Counted from the first letter of the stretch, positions 27,958 to 37,626 are shown. The stretch: 64,000 bases of DNA from JADJWR01 sp963847675 (GCA_963847675.1 CAWKAP010000002.1:186001-250000), one strand, 5' to 3'. A program made the numbers and translations. Notes: a model not told the origin generated them from the letters alone.

Positions 27958-28626
27958 ATGACCCCGTTGAAAACCTCGCTTGCCGCGGCGATCGCCGCAG
28001 CCCTGCCCGCCGCGTTCGCTGCCCAGCCACAACTGCAGTACGAAATCAGCGTGACCAACCTGACCCGGGGCCAGCAGTTCACCCCCGTGCTGGCGGTAAC
28101 GCATCGCCCGACGATCGGCCTGTTCGAACTCGGCGCGCCGGCGCCGGACCAGCTGCGTTCGCTCGCCGAGGCCGGGGATACCGGTCCGTTCACGCAGTTG
28201 CTGACCGGCAACGGCGCCGTGTCGCAGGTACTGACGAATCCGGGGCTGACCAACCCGGGGGCGACAGTCACCTTCATGATCTCGGCGCGCCCGGCGCACG
28301 ATCGGCTGAGCCTGGCCGCGATGCTGATCCCGACCAACGACAATTTCGTCGCGCTCGACGGCGTTGATCTGCCGGAGTCGTTCGCGGAAAAGGCCTACTA
28401 CGCGCGCGCATACGACTCGGGTACTGAAGCCAACGATGAACTGTGCGCTTCGATTCCCGGTCCTTACTTCGTCGAGTGCAATGGCAGCGGCGGCGGCGCG
28501 CAGGTCGGCAACGGCGAGGGATTCGTCCATGTGAGCAGCGGAATGCACGGCCACGGCGACTTTTCGGAGTCGCTGCGCGACTGGCGCAACCCGATCGCCC
28601 GGGTGCGTATCAGGCGGGTGCGCTGA
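27958..28626 (+). CDS. Secreted spondin-domain protein
   Basis: The 222-residue protein has a signal peptide (cleavage near AFA) and a spondin_N-like fold: YEISVTNLTRGQQFTPVLAVTH, here recognised by VTNLTRGQ, then PGATVTF, SLAAMLIPTNDNFVALDG and a late FVHVSSGMHG. The ATG at 27958 follows AGGAGAT. Bacterial spondin proteins are periplasmic or surface proteins of unknown function, often beside two-component systems or sigma factors, as here. The 3' end overlaps the convergent kinase gene by 17 bp. Confidence 0.82.
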   Translation: MTPLKTSLAAAIAAALPAAFAAQPQLQYEISVTNLTRGQQFTPVLAVTHRPTIGLFELGAPAPDQLRSLAEAGDTGPFTQLLTGNGAVSQVLTNPGLTNPGATVTFMISARPAHDRLSLAAMLIPTNDNFVALDGVDLPESFAEKAYYARAYDSGTEANDELCASIPGPYFVECNGSGGGAQVGNGEGFVHVSSGMHGHGDFSESLRDWRNPIARVRIRRVR

Positions 28627-30106
28627 GCCCGCCGGCGACGCCGGTTGGCTTGGCGGCCGGCACCCGCAGCACGATGCGGGTGCCGGTCGACCGCGAGCTC
28701 CTGACATCGATCGGCACATGGTGCAGGTCGGCGACCCGCTTGACAATGGCCAGCCCGAGCCCCGACGAGGCTCCCGGTGTCGCCTTTCCCCGATAGAAGC
28801 GCGCGAAGATCTGCGGCAGTTCGGTGGCGTCGATGCCGCAGCCGGTATCCGCAACTTCGAGCTCGACGCCGCCGTCGGCGCGGCGAAGTGCGACCTGGAC
28901 CCGGCCGCCGGGCGGCGTGAACTTCAGTGCGTTATCGAGCAGGTTCTCGATCAGCCGCTCGAACATCGCGATGTCGACGAACACGGGCGGCGCGTCGGCG
29001 CCGATGTCGGCGCACAGTTCGACGCCACCCGACTCGGCGCGCAGCCGGTGCTTGTCGACGATATCGCCGGCCAGTTCGCCAAGCGAAAAGCACTCGCGCC
29101 GCGGCTGCGCTTCGGGATCGTCGAGCTTGGCCAGCGCAAAGACCTGGTCGATCAGGCGTCCGAGGCGTTCGCTGTGCTTCAGCGCCACACCGAGGTAGTG
29201 GCGGCGCTGCGCTTCGTCGAGGCTGGCACCCTTCAGGCTCAGCGTCTGCAGATAACCCTGCAGCGCCGCCAGCGGCGTGCGCAGATCGTGCGAGGCATGC
29301 GCAAGCGCCGTACGCCGGTCGCGGTCGGTGCGCTCGAGCGCGCGCAGCTGCTCGGCGATCTGGCGGGCCAGCGCGGCGAACGCGGCATCGAGCCGGGCGA
29401 TCTCATCGCCGCGCCGCGCGGCCGCATCCGGCACCACCGCCGGCAGCGGCACTGACATCGGCGCGCGCCGGAAGCGTTCGACGGCATCGGCGAGGCGGCG
29501 CAGGCGCCCGGTCAGGGAACGAAACAGCACCAGGCCGGTGCCCAGCGCGAACAGCAGGCTGGCGGCCAGCGCCGCTGCCGCCAGTGGCAGCACCGCACCA
29601 TGCGAAAGCGCGGAGGCTGGCGCGCTGTCCGACCCGAGCACGGCGTAGACGTAGCCGGTCGGCCGCGCCGCGTCGCCGAGCGCCGCTGCCGAGAAGATGC
29701 GGTGTGCCACCGCAGCGCGCGGATCGGTGCCGAGGATCGGCAACGGCTGCGCCATCGACAGGAATGCGCGCACCGGCGCCAGGTCGACTGTCGTGCGTAC
29801 CGGCGCTGTCGGCCCCGAGAACGCAAGCACGCTCCCGGTCGCATCGAGCAAATACACCTCGGCGGCAGGATTGACTTTCATCACGTACGGAAGCAGCGCG
29901 GTCAGCCCCGGCAGGTCGATCGCGCCTTTATCGATGGTCCGGTTCTCGCGCGCGATGACCATCGCCAGATCGGCATTCATCCGCTGGTTGACCTCGTCCC
30001 GATACATGTCGCTGAAGTGGCGCAGGATCAGCATGAAGATCACGCCAAGAAGGACGAACAGCGCCGCCAGCACCAGGGTCAGCCGCAGCGAAAGCGAATG
30101 CAGCAT
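28610..30106 (-). CDS. Sensor histidine kinase, OmpR-pair type
   Basis: The 498-residue protein has two membrane helices (about 10-30 and 170-195) around a periplasmic sensor, then HAMP, HisKA with AHASHDLRTPLA (phospho-His), and the ATPase with NLLDNALKF, DTGCGI and GLGLAIVKR. No heme motif or known ligand domain is seen. It follows the response regulator gene by 15 bp and should phosphorylate it. The stimulus is unknown; the adjacent spondin gene is a possible target. Confidence 0.9.
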   Translation of the reverse strand: MLHSLSLRLTLVLAALFVLLGVIFMLILRHFSDMYRDEVNQRMNADLAMVIARENRTIDKGAIDLPGLTALLPYVMKVNPAAEVYLLDATGSVLAFSGPTAPVRTTVDLAPVRAFLSMAQPLPILGTDPRAAVAHRIFSAAALGDAARPTGYVYAVLGSDSAPASALSHGAVLPLAAAALAASLLFALGTGLVLFRSLTGRLRRLADAVERFRRAPMSVPLPAVVPDAAARRGDEIARLDAAFAALARQIAEQLRALERTDRDRRTALAHASHDLRTPLAALQGYLQTLSLKGASLDEAQRRHYLGVALKHSERLGRLIDQVFALAKLDDPEAQPRRECFSLGELAGDIVDKHRLRAESGGVELCADIGADAPPVFVDIAMFERLIENLLDNALKFTPPGGRVQVALRRADGGVELEVADTGCGIDATELPQIFARFYRGKATPGASSGLGLAIVKRVADLHHVPIDVRSSRSTGTRIVLRVPAAKPTGVAGGLSAPA

Positions 30107-30121
30107 GGCGAGGTGCGGGCG

Positions 30122-30844
30122 TCAGCTGCCCGCGACCGCTTCGACAAATTTGTAACCAACGCCCCAGACAGTCAGCAGGCGCTGCGGATGCGCCGGATCG
30201 CTTTCGATCTTTGCACGCAGCCGGTTGATGTGCGAATTGACCGTGTGCGCGTAACCATCGTGCGCGCCGCCCCAGACCGCGTCGAGCAGCTGGCTGCGCG
30301 TGTAGACCCGGCCGGGCGAGCGCATGAAGTACGCCAGCAGGTCGAATTCCTTGGCCGTCAGCGTCAGCTCGCGGCCATCGAGGCTCACGCTTCGCGCATC
30401 GGGGCGCAGCACGAGGCCGCCGGAGGACAGCTCGGCGGCAGCCGGCGCGAAGGCCACGGCGCGGCGTGCAAGCGCCTTGACGCGCGCGGCGAGCTCCATC
30501 ACGTTGAACGGCTTGACCAGGTAGTCGTCAGCGCCCATCTCCAGCCCGAGCACCCGCTCGGCGTCCGAGCCGCGCGCTGTCAGCATGAGGATCGGCACGT
30601 AGCGGCGCGCCGCGCGCAGCCGCCGGCACACCTCCAGCCCATCCAGCCCCGGCAGCCCGAGGTCGAGGATGACCAGCGCCGGGGCGTGCGCCTGCACCTG
30701 CGCCAGCGCCGCCGCGCCATCGGCGCAAATGCGCACCTCGCGCGCCAGGTCACCCATGTGCAGCGCAACGAGTTCGGCGAGATCGCGTTCGTCTTCGACG
30801 ATGAGGATCGAATCGAGCATCCGGACCGGCGCGTCCTCCGCCAT
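30122..30844 (-). CDS. OmpR/PhoB-family response regulator
   Basis: The 240-residue protein has a receiver (VEDERDL, Asp in ILDLGLPG, Lys in VKPFNVM) and a winged-helix DNA-binding domain (LTAKEFDLLAYFM, YTRSQLLDAVWG, INRLRAKIE). Partner kinase gene follows directly. ATG at 30844 chosen; the frame extends to a TTG at 30850, and ATG at 30820 is also possible. Confidence 0.9.
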   Translation of the reverse strand: MAEDAPVRMLDSILIVEDERDLAELVALHMGDLAREVRICADGAAALAQVQAHAPALVILDLGLPGLDGLEVCRRLRAARRYVPILMLTARGSDAERVLGLEMGADDYLVKPFNVMELAARVKALARRAVAFAPAAAELSSGGLVLRPDARSVSLDGRELTLTAKEFDLLAYFMRSPGRVYTRSQLLDAVWGGAHDGYAHTVNSHINRLRAKIESDPAHPQRLLTVWGVGYKFVEAVAGS

Positions 30845-31005
30845 CCGCAACGCATGAAAGAGCGATTAGTCGGCCGAGGTCGCGAAACCTTTCAGCCTGG
30901 CCGGCACGGATCCAATTTGAAGAATCCTTCCTGCCTACGCGATGGTTTCGTTAGAAGTGGCGGTGACACTGCGCGGCGTCATCCAGTGCGACTCAGGACG
31001 CCGTC

Positions 31006-31539
31006 ATGCAAAGTGCCACGCTGAACGCCGAGGCCATCAGGCAACTGCGGCCGCGCCTGCACGCCTTCGCGCGCCGCGCGCTGCGCGACGACGATGATGC
31101 CGAAGACCTGACCCAGGACACCCTGCTGGCGATGCTGCGGACGCCGGCCCCGTTTCGCGGCGAGGCTTCGCTGCCGACATTTGCCACCGCCATCTTGAAG
31201 CACAAGATCGCCGATCTCGCCCGCACACGCGCCAGTGAGCGCCGCACGCGCGCCGGCGCCCTCGCCGATGCCGCCTGTGCGGCGGATGCAGCGCCGGATT
31301 CTCTGACTGCGCTGGCGCACGTTCGGGTGCGCGAGCAGTTCTGGCCGCTCCTGCGGCGCGAACTGAAGACGCTGCCCGCGCCAATGCGCGAGGCCTTCGT
31401 GCTGCGCGTGCTGCAGGAGGTCGACACGCAGGAGGCCAGCCGGCGCCTGCGCATCAGCGCCAATTACACGGCGGCGCTCACGGTGCGTGCCAAGCAACGG
31501 TTGCGTCGCGGCCTCGACGCCGTTCTCTGGTCAGGCTGA
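31006..31539 (+). CDS. ECF-type RNA polymerase sigma factor
   Basis: The 177-residue protein has region 2 (LHAFARRALRDDDDAEDLTQDTLLAML pattern, recognisable as DAEDLTQDT) and region 4 (LPAPMREAFVLRVLQEVDTQEASRRLRISANYT pattern, recognisable as EASRRLRIS). No anti-sigma gene follows; the next gene is on the other strand. Some ECF factors of this type work with a short downstream zinc-finger protein, which I did not find. It may belong with the spondin and two-component genes. Confidence 0.88.
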   Translation: MQSATLNAEAIRQLRPRLHAFARRALRDDDDAEDLTQDTLLAMLRTPAPFRGEASLPTFATAILKHKIADLARTRASERRTRAGALADAACAADAAPDSLTALAHVRVREQFWPLLRRELKTLPAPMREAFVLRVLQEVDTQEASRRLRISANYTAALTVRAKQRLRRGLDAVLWSG

Positions 31540-31564
31540 ACTGCGCCAGATGCGGCCAACGCTT

Positions 31565-32533
31565 TCAGACGAATCGGCCGAGGCGGACCTGCGTGTTGCC
31601 GGGGCGCAGGTGTTTCATCGACGGCATGACCAGCACCGTGTTGTCATACGGCGCACGCCAGACGACCTTCTCACCGGTGGCCGGATCGGAGTCCTCGGCG
31701 ATCGGCGTCCCCGCCCTTTCGACGATGCCCAGCCCGGCGAGCGGCACCAGGAAGCGGAAGTCCATCGAGCGGGCGACCACGGCCTCGGTCACCCGGACCA
31801 GTTTCTGCTCGGCCGGCGGCGGCAGCTGCAGCCTCGACGCGACCCACGCCGCGTCGACGACACCGGTCGTGCGCAGGAAGCGCAACAGGGTGTCGATGGC
31901 CACGTCGGCGGCTGGCCTCTCCCAGTGCTGGCCGCACTCGATCAGCACGGCGCGCTTAGGACTTGCCGGATCGCCGAAACCGCCGCGCTCGATCATGCGC
32001 AGCCCGGCCGGGTGGCCCGTGTCGAGCAGCAGATCGGCCGGCACGCCGATCTGGCGCGCGAACTCCGCATTCTTATCCGAGGTACCGCAGACCATGATCG
32101 GCCGACACGGCTCGTGCATCGAATGCAGGTCGAGCAGGTAGTCGGCGGCATCGACGAACGGCTGCAGCGCCCTCGCCCGGCGCAACTCGATCGAATCGCG
32201 CGGCCCGAACAGCGCGTCGTCGGCCCACACGCGGTTGTAGTCCTCGTCGATGTAGCGCGAAGCGTCGGGATCGTCGAAGTCGAAGCGCGCATACGCCTCG
32301 ACATTGGCGAAAGCCAGCGTCAGCTTGCCGTGCGCCGGCTGTACGCGCTCGCGCAGCAGCCAGTCGAGCGCGATCGCACCGCAGAACTCGTTGCCGTGGG
32401 TCAGCGCCTGCACCATCACGTTCGGGCCGGGCCGGCCGGAATCGAGCACGTGCACGTAGTCGACGCCGGTATTGCCTGCGCGGTACGCGCGGATGTCCGG
32501 CGGCGAAAGTTCGACCGCAAAATGGTCAGTCAC
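31565..32533 (-). CDS. Succinylglutamate desuccinylase/aspartoacylase family zinc hydrolase
   Basis: The 322-residue protein shows the M14-like zinc site: THGNEFCGAIALDWLL (His and Glu), DLHSMHEP (His) and the later catalytic Glu in VLIECGQHWE. These enzymes cleave N-acyl amino acids. The start is a GTG at 32533 overlapping the upstream N-formylglutamate hydrolase by 8 bp, so the two probably act in one amide-degrading pathway. The exact substrate is not clear. Confidence 0.85.
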   Translation of the reverse strand: MTDHFAVELSPPDIRAYRAGNTGVDYVHVLDSGRPGPNVMVQALTHGNEFCGAIALDWLLRERVQPAHGKLTLAFANVEAYARFDFDDPDASRYIDEDYNRVWADDALFGPRDSIELRRARALQPFVDAADYLLDLHSMHEPCRPIMVCGTSDKNAEFARQIGVPADLLLDTGHPAGLRMIERGGFGDPASPKRAVLIECGQHWERPAADVAIDTLLRFLRTTGVVDAAWVASRLQLPPPAEQKLVRVTEAVVARSMDFRFLVPLAGLGIVERAGTPIAEDSDPATGEKVVWRAPYDNTVLVMPSMKHLRPGNTQVRLGRFV

Positions 32534-33384
32534 GGCGCAACTCCGCTTCGATGTAGTCCCTGATCGCCTCGACCAGCCGTGTGAGGTTCGCCTGCAGCGG
32601 GGCGAACCCTTCGTGCTTTGTCCGTGTCGCCTCGTTCATGTACAGCTTCTTGTTGATCTCCACCTGCAGGCTGTGCCGGCGCAGCGCTCGGGTCCGAGTA
32701 GGCGCGCACCAGTTCGACGCCCTTGTACGGGTCGTTGAGCGCCACCTCGTAGCCCATCGCGGCGAGCGTGGCACGGACGAATTCGGTGAATGCCGGGTCG
32801 CAGGTCGTGCCATCGCGGTCGCCGAGCACGAACTCGGCACGCGGCCGGCGCTCATCGCTCTCGCCCTGCTTGCCGACCGCCGGCATCGAGTGGCAGTTGA
32901 TGTGATAGACAGCGCCGAAGCGGGCATGCGTTTCGTCGAGCATTTCGCCCAGCCGCGCGTGGTAGGGCGCGTGGCAGCGCTCGATGCGCGAGACCACCTC
33001 GCCGACGGCAAGCCTGCGCGAATAAATCGGCCGGCCGTTGTCGAGCGTGCGCCAGATCAGCGCCTTGCCGATCCGGCTCTTTCCGCTCGGCACGTGCTCG
33101 TGCGGCCAGTGCCCGCCCTCGATCAGCTCCAGGTCGACGTCGCCGCGGTGCCGGTTCGGGTCCAGGTAGGTGCGCGGAAAGCGGGCCGCCAGCAGCGGCA
33201 CGCCGAGCTCGGTGGCCGGCAAGTAAAGCTCGTCGACGAAGCAATCCTCGCCTTCGCGCAGGTCGAACTCGCTGACCGCGGCGTCGAAGTCGGGCGGGAA
33301 GTCGCGCCCCGAATGCGGCGAGTCGAGCACCAGCGGTAGCGCCGCCGCGGCGGGGCCATGTCCAACGACACTTTTCGAAGTCAT
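32526..33384 (-). pseudogene. N-formylglutamate amidohydrolase (HutG-type), +1 frameshift
   Basis: The first frame covers most of the family pattern (LDSPHSGRDFP, CFVDELY, FPRTYLDPNR, INCHSMPAVG, GYEVALNDPYKG). Near 32683 it shifts; the other frame continues HSLQVEINKKLYMNE and ends in EAELRRD, the normal C-terminus. Length is 3n+1, so one base is extra. The enzyme releases formate from N-formylglutamate or similar formyl amino acids. It overlaps the next hydrolase gene. It is listed as interrupted, but may be intact in the organism. Confidence 0.85.
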
Positions 33385-33410
33385 TGCGGAGTCCTGCGAT
33401 CGGTCCTCGT

Positions 33411-34388
33411 TCAGTCATTCAGGTGGCACGCCGACCACCGGCCCACTGCAACCTCACGCAGGCGCGGCGCCTCGGCGGCGCAGCGCGGCATCGCCTTCAG
33501 ACAGCGCGGATGAAAATGGCAGCCGGGCGGCGGCGCCAGCGGCGAAGGGATCTCGCCCTTGATCGGCACGAACGTGCGCCTCTTGCGGTCGATGCGCGGC
33601 ACCTCGTGCAGCAGCGCCTGCGTGTAGGGATGGTTCGGCGACTGGAAGAGCGACCCGGTCGGCGCGATCTCGACCACCCGACCCAGGTACATCACCACCA
33701 CCCGATTCGAAAGATGCTGCACGACGCCCAGATCGTGGCTGATGAAGAGATACGTCAGCCCCAGTTGCTCGCGCAGGTCCATGAACAGGTTCAGGACCTG
33801 CGCCTGGATCGACACGTCGAGGGCGGCGACCGCCTCGTCGCAGATCAGGAACTCGGGCTTCACCGCCAGTGCGCGGGCGATGCCGATCCGCGCCCGCTGG
33901 CCGCCCGAGAACTGGTGCGGATAGCGACGCGCGTAGCTGGCGTCGAGCCCGACGCGCTCGAGCAGGTCGGCCACGTAGTCGGCCACCTCCGCCCTGCCGA
34001 CAAGGCCGTGCACGCGCGGCGCCTCGCCGACGATCTCGGCGATGCGCATGCGCGGGTTCAACGAGGCGAACGGATCCTGGAAGATCATCTGGATCGGCGG
34101 CTGCCGGCCGCCGCCGGCGCTGACGCTGACGCCGCGATACAGCACGTCTCCATCGCTTGGCGCGTGCAGTCCGCAGCCGAGCCGGCCGAGCGTGCTCTTG
34201 CCGCAGCCCGACTCGCCGACCAGACCGACCACTTCGCCCTGCGCCACCGCGAAGCTGACCCGGTCCACCGCGTGCACCGTGTGCTCGGTCACGTGCGCGC
34301 CGAGCTTCCTCGCCAGCCGCTCGACCGCGTCGAGCCGCTTGACGAAGCGCTTGGACACCTCGCGGAACTCGAGCAGGGCAACGGTCAT
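33411..34388 (-). CDS. dppF: Peptide ABC importer, ATPase DppF/OppF type
   Basis: The 325-residue ATPase has Walker A GESGCGKST, the signature FSGGQRARIGIARAL, Walker B (FLICDEAVAALD) and the switch His in FISHDLGV. The C-terminal oligopeptide-transporter tail has CHFHPRC, with cysteines typical of the family. It is the last gene of the dpp-type operon. ATG at 34388 chosen; a TTG at 34406 overlapping the previous stop is possible. Confidence 0.9.
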   Translation of the reverse strand: MTVALLEFREVSKRFVKRLDAVERLARKLGAHVTEHTVHAVDRVSFAVAQGEVVGLVGESGCGKSTLGRLGCGLHAPSDGDVLYRGVSVSAGGGRQPPIQMIFQDPFASLNPRMRIAEIVGEAPRVHGLVGRAEVADYVADLLERVGLDASYARRYPHQFSGGQRARIGIARALAVKPEFLICDEAVAALDVSIQAQVLNLFMDLREQLGLTYLFISHDLGVVQHLSNRVVVMYLGRVVEIAPTGSLFQSPNHPYTQALLHEVPRIDRKRRTFVPIKGEIPSPLAPPPGCHFHPRCLKAMPRCAAEAPRLREVAVGRWSACHLND

Positions 34389-34402
34389 CCGCGGTGCCCC
34401 GT

Positions 34403-35383
34403 TCAAACGGCGCCGGCCGCCACGGCGGCTGACAGCGGAAAGTGGCAGCGCACCTTGCGCGAAGCGTGTGCGGCAAGCTCGGGCATCTGTCCGCAGCGCT
34501 CGCGCGCGTAGGTGCAGCGGTCGCGAAAGGCACAGCCGGCAGAGAGCTTCAGCAGCGACGGCGTCATGCCGGGGATCTGGTTGAGCCGTCCGCCGCCGGC
34601 GTTGTTCGCCGGCACCGAGTCGAGCAGGCCGCGCGTGTACGGATGCGCCGGGGCGTCCAGCACGTCGTCCACCGCGCCTTCCTCGACGATGCGGCCGGCA
34701 TACATCACCGCGACCCGGTCGGCCAGTCCTGCGATCACTGCCAGGTCGTGCGTGATCCAGATCAGTGCCGAGCCGACCTCGCGCACCAGTTTCTGCATTT
34801 CGTAAAGGATCTGCCCCTGCACCGTCACGTCGAGCGCCGTGGTCGGCTCGTCCGCAATGATCAGGTCCGGGCTGTGCAGCAGCGCGATGGCGATCGCCAC
34901 CCGTTGCCGCATGCCGCCCGAGAACTGGTGCGGGTACTGCGCCAGCCGTTCCTCGGGCGAGGCGATCCCGACGCGTCCGAGCGCGTCGACCGCACGCGTC
35001 CGTGCAGCCTGCCGCGAGACCCTGTCGTGCGCGAGCACGGTCTCGACCATCTGCGTCTCGACCGACAGCACCGGGTTGAGCGTCATCATCGGATCCTGGA
35101 AGATCATTGCGATGCGCTTGCCGCGCAGCGTGCGCAACTTCGCTTCCGATGCGCCCACCAGTTCCCGGCCGTCGAACTTCACGCGGCCACCCGCGATGCG
35201 GCCCGGCGGATCGATCAGCCCGAGGATCGAGAACCCGGTGACCGACTTGCCCGACCCCGACTCGCCGACCAGCCCGAGAATCTGCCCGCGGTCGAGCTGG
35301 AACGACACGCCCTGCACCGCGCGCAGCACGCCGTCGCGGGTGGCGAACTCCGTCTGCAGGTCGGTGACTTCGAGGAGGCTCAT
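34403..35383 (-). CDS. dppD: Peptide ABC importer, ATPase DppD/OppD type
   Basis: The 326-residue ATPase shows Walker A GESGSGKSV, signature FSGGMRQRVAIAIALL, Walker B LIIADEPTTALD and ITHDLAVI, then the C-terminal Cys-containing tail (CAFRDRC). It pairs with the following ATPase to power the importer. The ATG at 35383 begins MSLLEVTDL; the frame further upstream runs into a dispersed repeat and was not used. Confidence 0.92.
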   Translation of the reverse strand: MSLLEVTDLQTEFATRDGVLRAVQGVSFQLDRGQILGLVGESGSGKSVTGFSILGLIDPPGRIAGGRVKFDGRELVGASEAKLRTLRGKRIAMIFQDPMMTLNPVLSVETQMVETVLAHDRVSRQAARTRAVDALGRVGIASPEERLAQYPHQFSGGMRQRVAIAIALLHSPDLIIADEPTTALDVTVQGQILYEMQKLVREVGSALIWITHDLAVIAGLADRVAVMYAGRIVEEGAVDDVLDAPAHPYTRGLLDSVPANNAGGGRLNQIPGMTPSLLKLSAGCAFRDRCTYARERCGQMPELAAHASRKVRCHFPLSAAVAAGAV

Positions 35384-35402
35384 GGCGCGTCGCGCCGTAT
35401 GT

Positions 35403-35497
35403 GTCGTTCCCGCGTAGGCGGGAACCCAGCGTCTCGCGCCGCGCCTGGGCCGATCACAACGCAAAGACACTGGATCCCCGCCTGCGCGGGGATGACG
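35403..35497. repeat. Composite palindromic repeat, copy 1
   Basis: One end reads CGTTCCCGCGTAGGCGGGAAC and the other GATCCCCGCCTGCGCGGGGATGACG in two arms; the ends are inverted copies with the linking words CCAG(C/T)GTC and GACACTGG. A second copy is at 37469. Such elements are dispersed between genes in many proteobacteria. Confidence 0.8.
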
Positions 35498-35549
35498 CGG
35501 CTGTCGTCGTTCGCCGCGCGGCTGCGCCGCTTGCTCACGAACAGCCGCG

Positions 35550-36461
35550 TCACTTCGCCAGCCTCGGATTCAGCACGTCGCGCAGCTGGTCGCCGACGAG
35601 GTTGATCGACAGGATCGTGACCAGCAGCGCCACGCCGGGATAGACGCTGATCCAGTACTTGCCCGAAAGCAGGAACTCGTAGCCGTTGGCGATCAGCAGG
35701 CCCAGCGACGGTTCGGTCGGCGGCAGGCCGAGGCCGAGGAAGCTCAGGGTCGCCTCCAGCGCGATGGCGTGCGCGACCTGCACCGTGCCGACCACGATCA
35801 GCGGCGGCAGCGCATTGGGCAGCAGGTGGCGCAGCACGATGCGGCCCGCACTCAAGCCCAGTCCGCGCGCCGCCTCGATGTACTCCTTGCTGCGCTCGAC
35901 CAGCGCTGCCGAGCGCGCGGTGCGCGCGTAGTAGGCCCACTGCACGGTGACCAGGGCGATGATGATCTTGTCCACGCCCTTGCCGAGCACGGCGAGCAGG
36001 ATCAGCGCCACCAGGATTGCCGGGAAACCGAGCTGGATGTCGACGATGCGCATCAGCACCTGCTCGAAGCGCCCGCCGAGATAGGCGGCGAGCACGCCGA
36101 GAATGGCGCCCAGCGTCAGCGCGATCGCCCCGCTGGCCACGCCGACGTAGAGCGACACGCGCAGGCCGTAGATGATCGCCGAGACCATGTCGCGGCCCTG
36201 CCCGTCGGTGCCGAGCCGGTAGACCATCGTGCCGCTCATCGCCTCCGATCCGGGTGGCTGGCGTGCGTCCATCAGGTCGAGCGCGGCGAGGTCGTACGGG
36301 TCCTGCGGCGCGATCACCGGTGCGAGCAGTGCGGTGCCGATGATCGCCACCAGCAGCGCCAGGCCGACCAGCGCCAGCCTGCTTTCGGCGAACTGCGACC
36401 AGAAGCGCGCCAGCGGCGTCTCGACGCGGACGCTGTCATCGGGTTGCGGCGTCGCGGACAC
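35550..36461 (-). CDS. dppC: Peptide ABC importer, permease DppC type
   Basis: The 303-residue permease has an N-terminal helix (LALVGLALLVAIIGTALL part), the conserved LGTDGQGRDM segment and the EAA loop (EYIEAARGLGLSAGRIVLRHLLPN part). Six membrane segments are expected. The start is GTG at 36461, 4 bp after the dppB stop. Between it and dppD lies the composite repeat copy 1. Confidence 0.92.
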   Translation of the reverse strand: MSATPQPDDSVRVETPLARFWSQFAESRLALVGLALLVAIIGTALLAPVIAPQDPYDLAALDLMDARQPPGSEAMSGTMVYRLGTDGQGRDMVSAIIYGLRVSLYVGVASGAIALTLGAILGVLAAYLGGRFEQVLMRIVDIQLGFPAILVALILLAVLGKGVDKIIIALVTVQWAYYARTARSAALVERSKEYIEAARGLGLSAGRIVLRHLLPNALPPLIVVGTVQVAHAIALEATLSFLGLGLPPTEPSLGLLIANGYEFLLSGKYWISVYPGVALLVTILSINLVGDQLRDVLNPRLAK

Positions 36462-36465
36462 CGGC

Positions 36466-37443
36466 TCAGCTCTTGACGTCGGCGAGCCGCACGCGCGGGT
36501 CGAGCACTGAATAGAGGAGGTCGACCACCAGGTTGATGATGATGAACATGAACACCACCACCATCAGGTAGGCGACCACCACCGGCCGGTCGAGCTGGAA
36601 GATCGAGTCGATCACCAGCTTGCCCATGCCGGGCCAGGCGAAGATCGTCTCGGTGACCACGGCGAACGCAATAACCGAACCGAGTTCGAGCCCGATGACC
36701 GTCACCAGCGGGATCAGGATGTTCTTGAACAGGTGCACGCCGATCACCCGCCGTTTCGACAGCCCCTTGGCGCGAGCGAACTTGATGTAATCGAGCAGCG
36801 ACTGCTCGCGCACCTGCGCGCGGGTCAGCCGGATGATGAGCGACAGCTTGAACAGCGCCAGGTTGATCGCCGGCAGCAGCGCGTATTTCAGCCCCGCCCA
36901 GCTCAGGATCGACAGCTGAAGGCCGAGGAATTCGGTCGTCGGCCCGCGCCCGGTCGACGGCAGCCAGCCGAGCTGCACCGCGAACACGAGGATCAGCAGC
37001 AGGCCAACCCAGAACGTCGGCAGCGAGAAGCCGAAGATCGAGCCGGCCATGATCGTCTTGGCCACCAACGAATGCGGCCGCAGCCCGGCAATCATGCCCA
37101 GCGGAATGCCGATCACGACCGAGATCAGCATTGCCAGCGCAGCGAGTTCGAGCGTGGCCGGCATGCGCTCGAAGATCACTTCGAGCGCCGGCCGCGCGTA
37201 GACGAACGAGTTGCCGAGGTTGCCGGTGAACGCGCCTTTGAGAAAGATCCAGTACTGCTCGTGGATCGGCTTGTCCAGCCCGAGTGCCCTCGTGGCGCGG
37301 TCCTTCTCGATCTGGTCGGCGGTCGGGTTGACCAGGATCTCGACCGGATCGCCGACCAGAAACAGGCCCCCGAAGACCAGCACGCTGGTGATCCAGAGCA
37401 CCAGCAGGGTCTGCAGCAGGCGGCGGAGGATGAAGACGGTCAT
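36466..37443 (-). CDS. dppB: Peptide ABC importer, permease DppB type
   Basis: The 325-residue permease starts MTVFILRRLLQ as usual for DppB, with the GNLGNSFVYARP segment and the EAA-like loop (LLDYIKFARAKGLSKRRV). It forms the membrane channel with DppC. A repeat separates it from the binding-protein gene. Confidence 0.92.
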   Translation of the reverse strand: MTVFILRRLLQTLLVLWITSVLVFGGLFLVGDPVEILVNPTADQIEKDRATRALGLDKPIHEQYWIFLKGAFTGNLGNSFVYARPALEVIFERMPATLELAALAMLISVVIGIPLGMIAGLRPHSLVAKTIMAGSIFGFSLPTFWVGLLLILVFAVQLGWLPSTGRGPTTEFLGLQLSILSWAGLKYALLPAINLALFKLSLIIRLTRAQVREQSLLDYIKFARAKGLSKRRVIGVHLFKNILIPLVTVIGLELGSVIAFAVVTETIFAWPGMGKLVIDSIFQLDRPVVVAYLMVVVFMFIIINLVVDLLYSVLDPRVRLADVKS

Positions 37444-37468
37444 GCGTCGATCGGCAGCGCTGCCCCGT

Positions 37469-37574
37469 GTCGTTCCCGCGAAAGCGGGAACCCAGTGTCC
37501 TGCCAGTCCCTCGTCCGTGCCTGCAGCAACGCAATGACGAAAGACACTGGAACCCCGCCTACGCGGGGATGACG
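37469..37574. repeat. Composite palindromic repeat, copy 2
   Basis: It has the same build as the element at 35403: CGTTCCCGCGAAAGCGGGAAC at one end, ACACTGGAACCCCGCC and CGGGGATGACG at the other. It lies between dppB and the binding-protein gene. Confidence 0.8.
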
Positions 37575-37626
37575 TGGCTGTAGCCGCCCGCCGCGCGGCT
37601 GCGCCGCTTGCTTGCGGACAGTCGCG

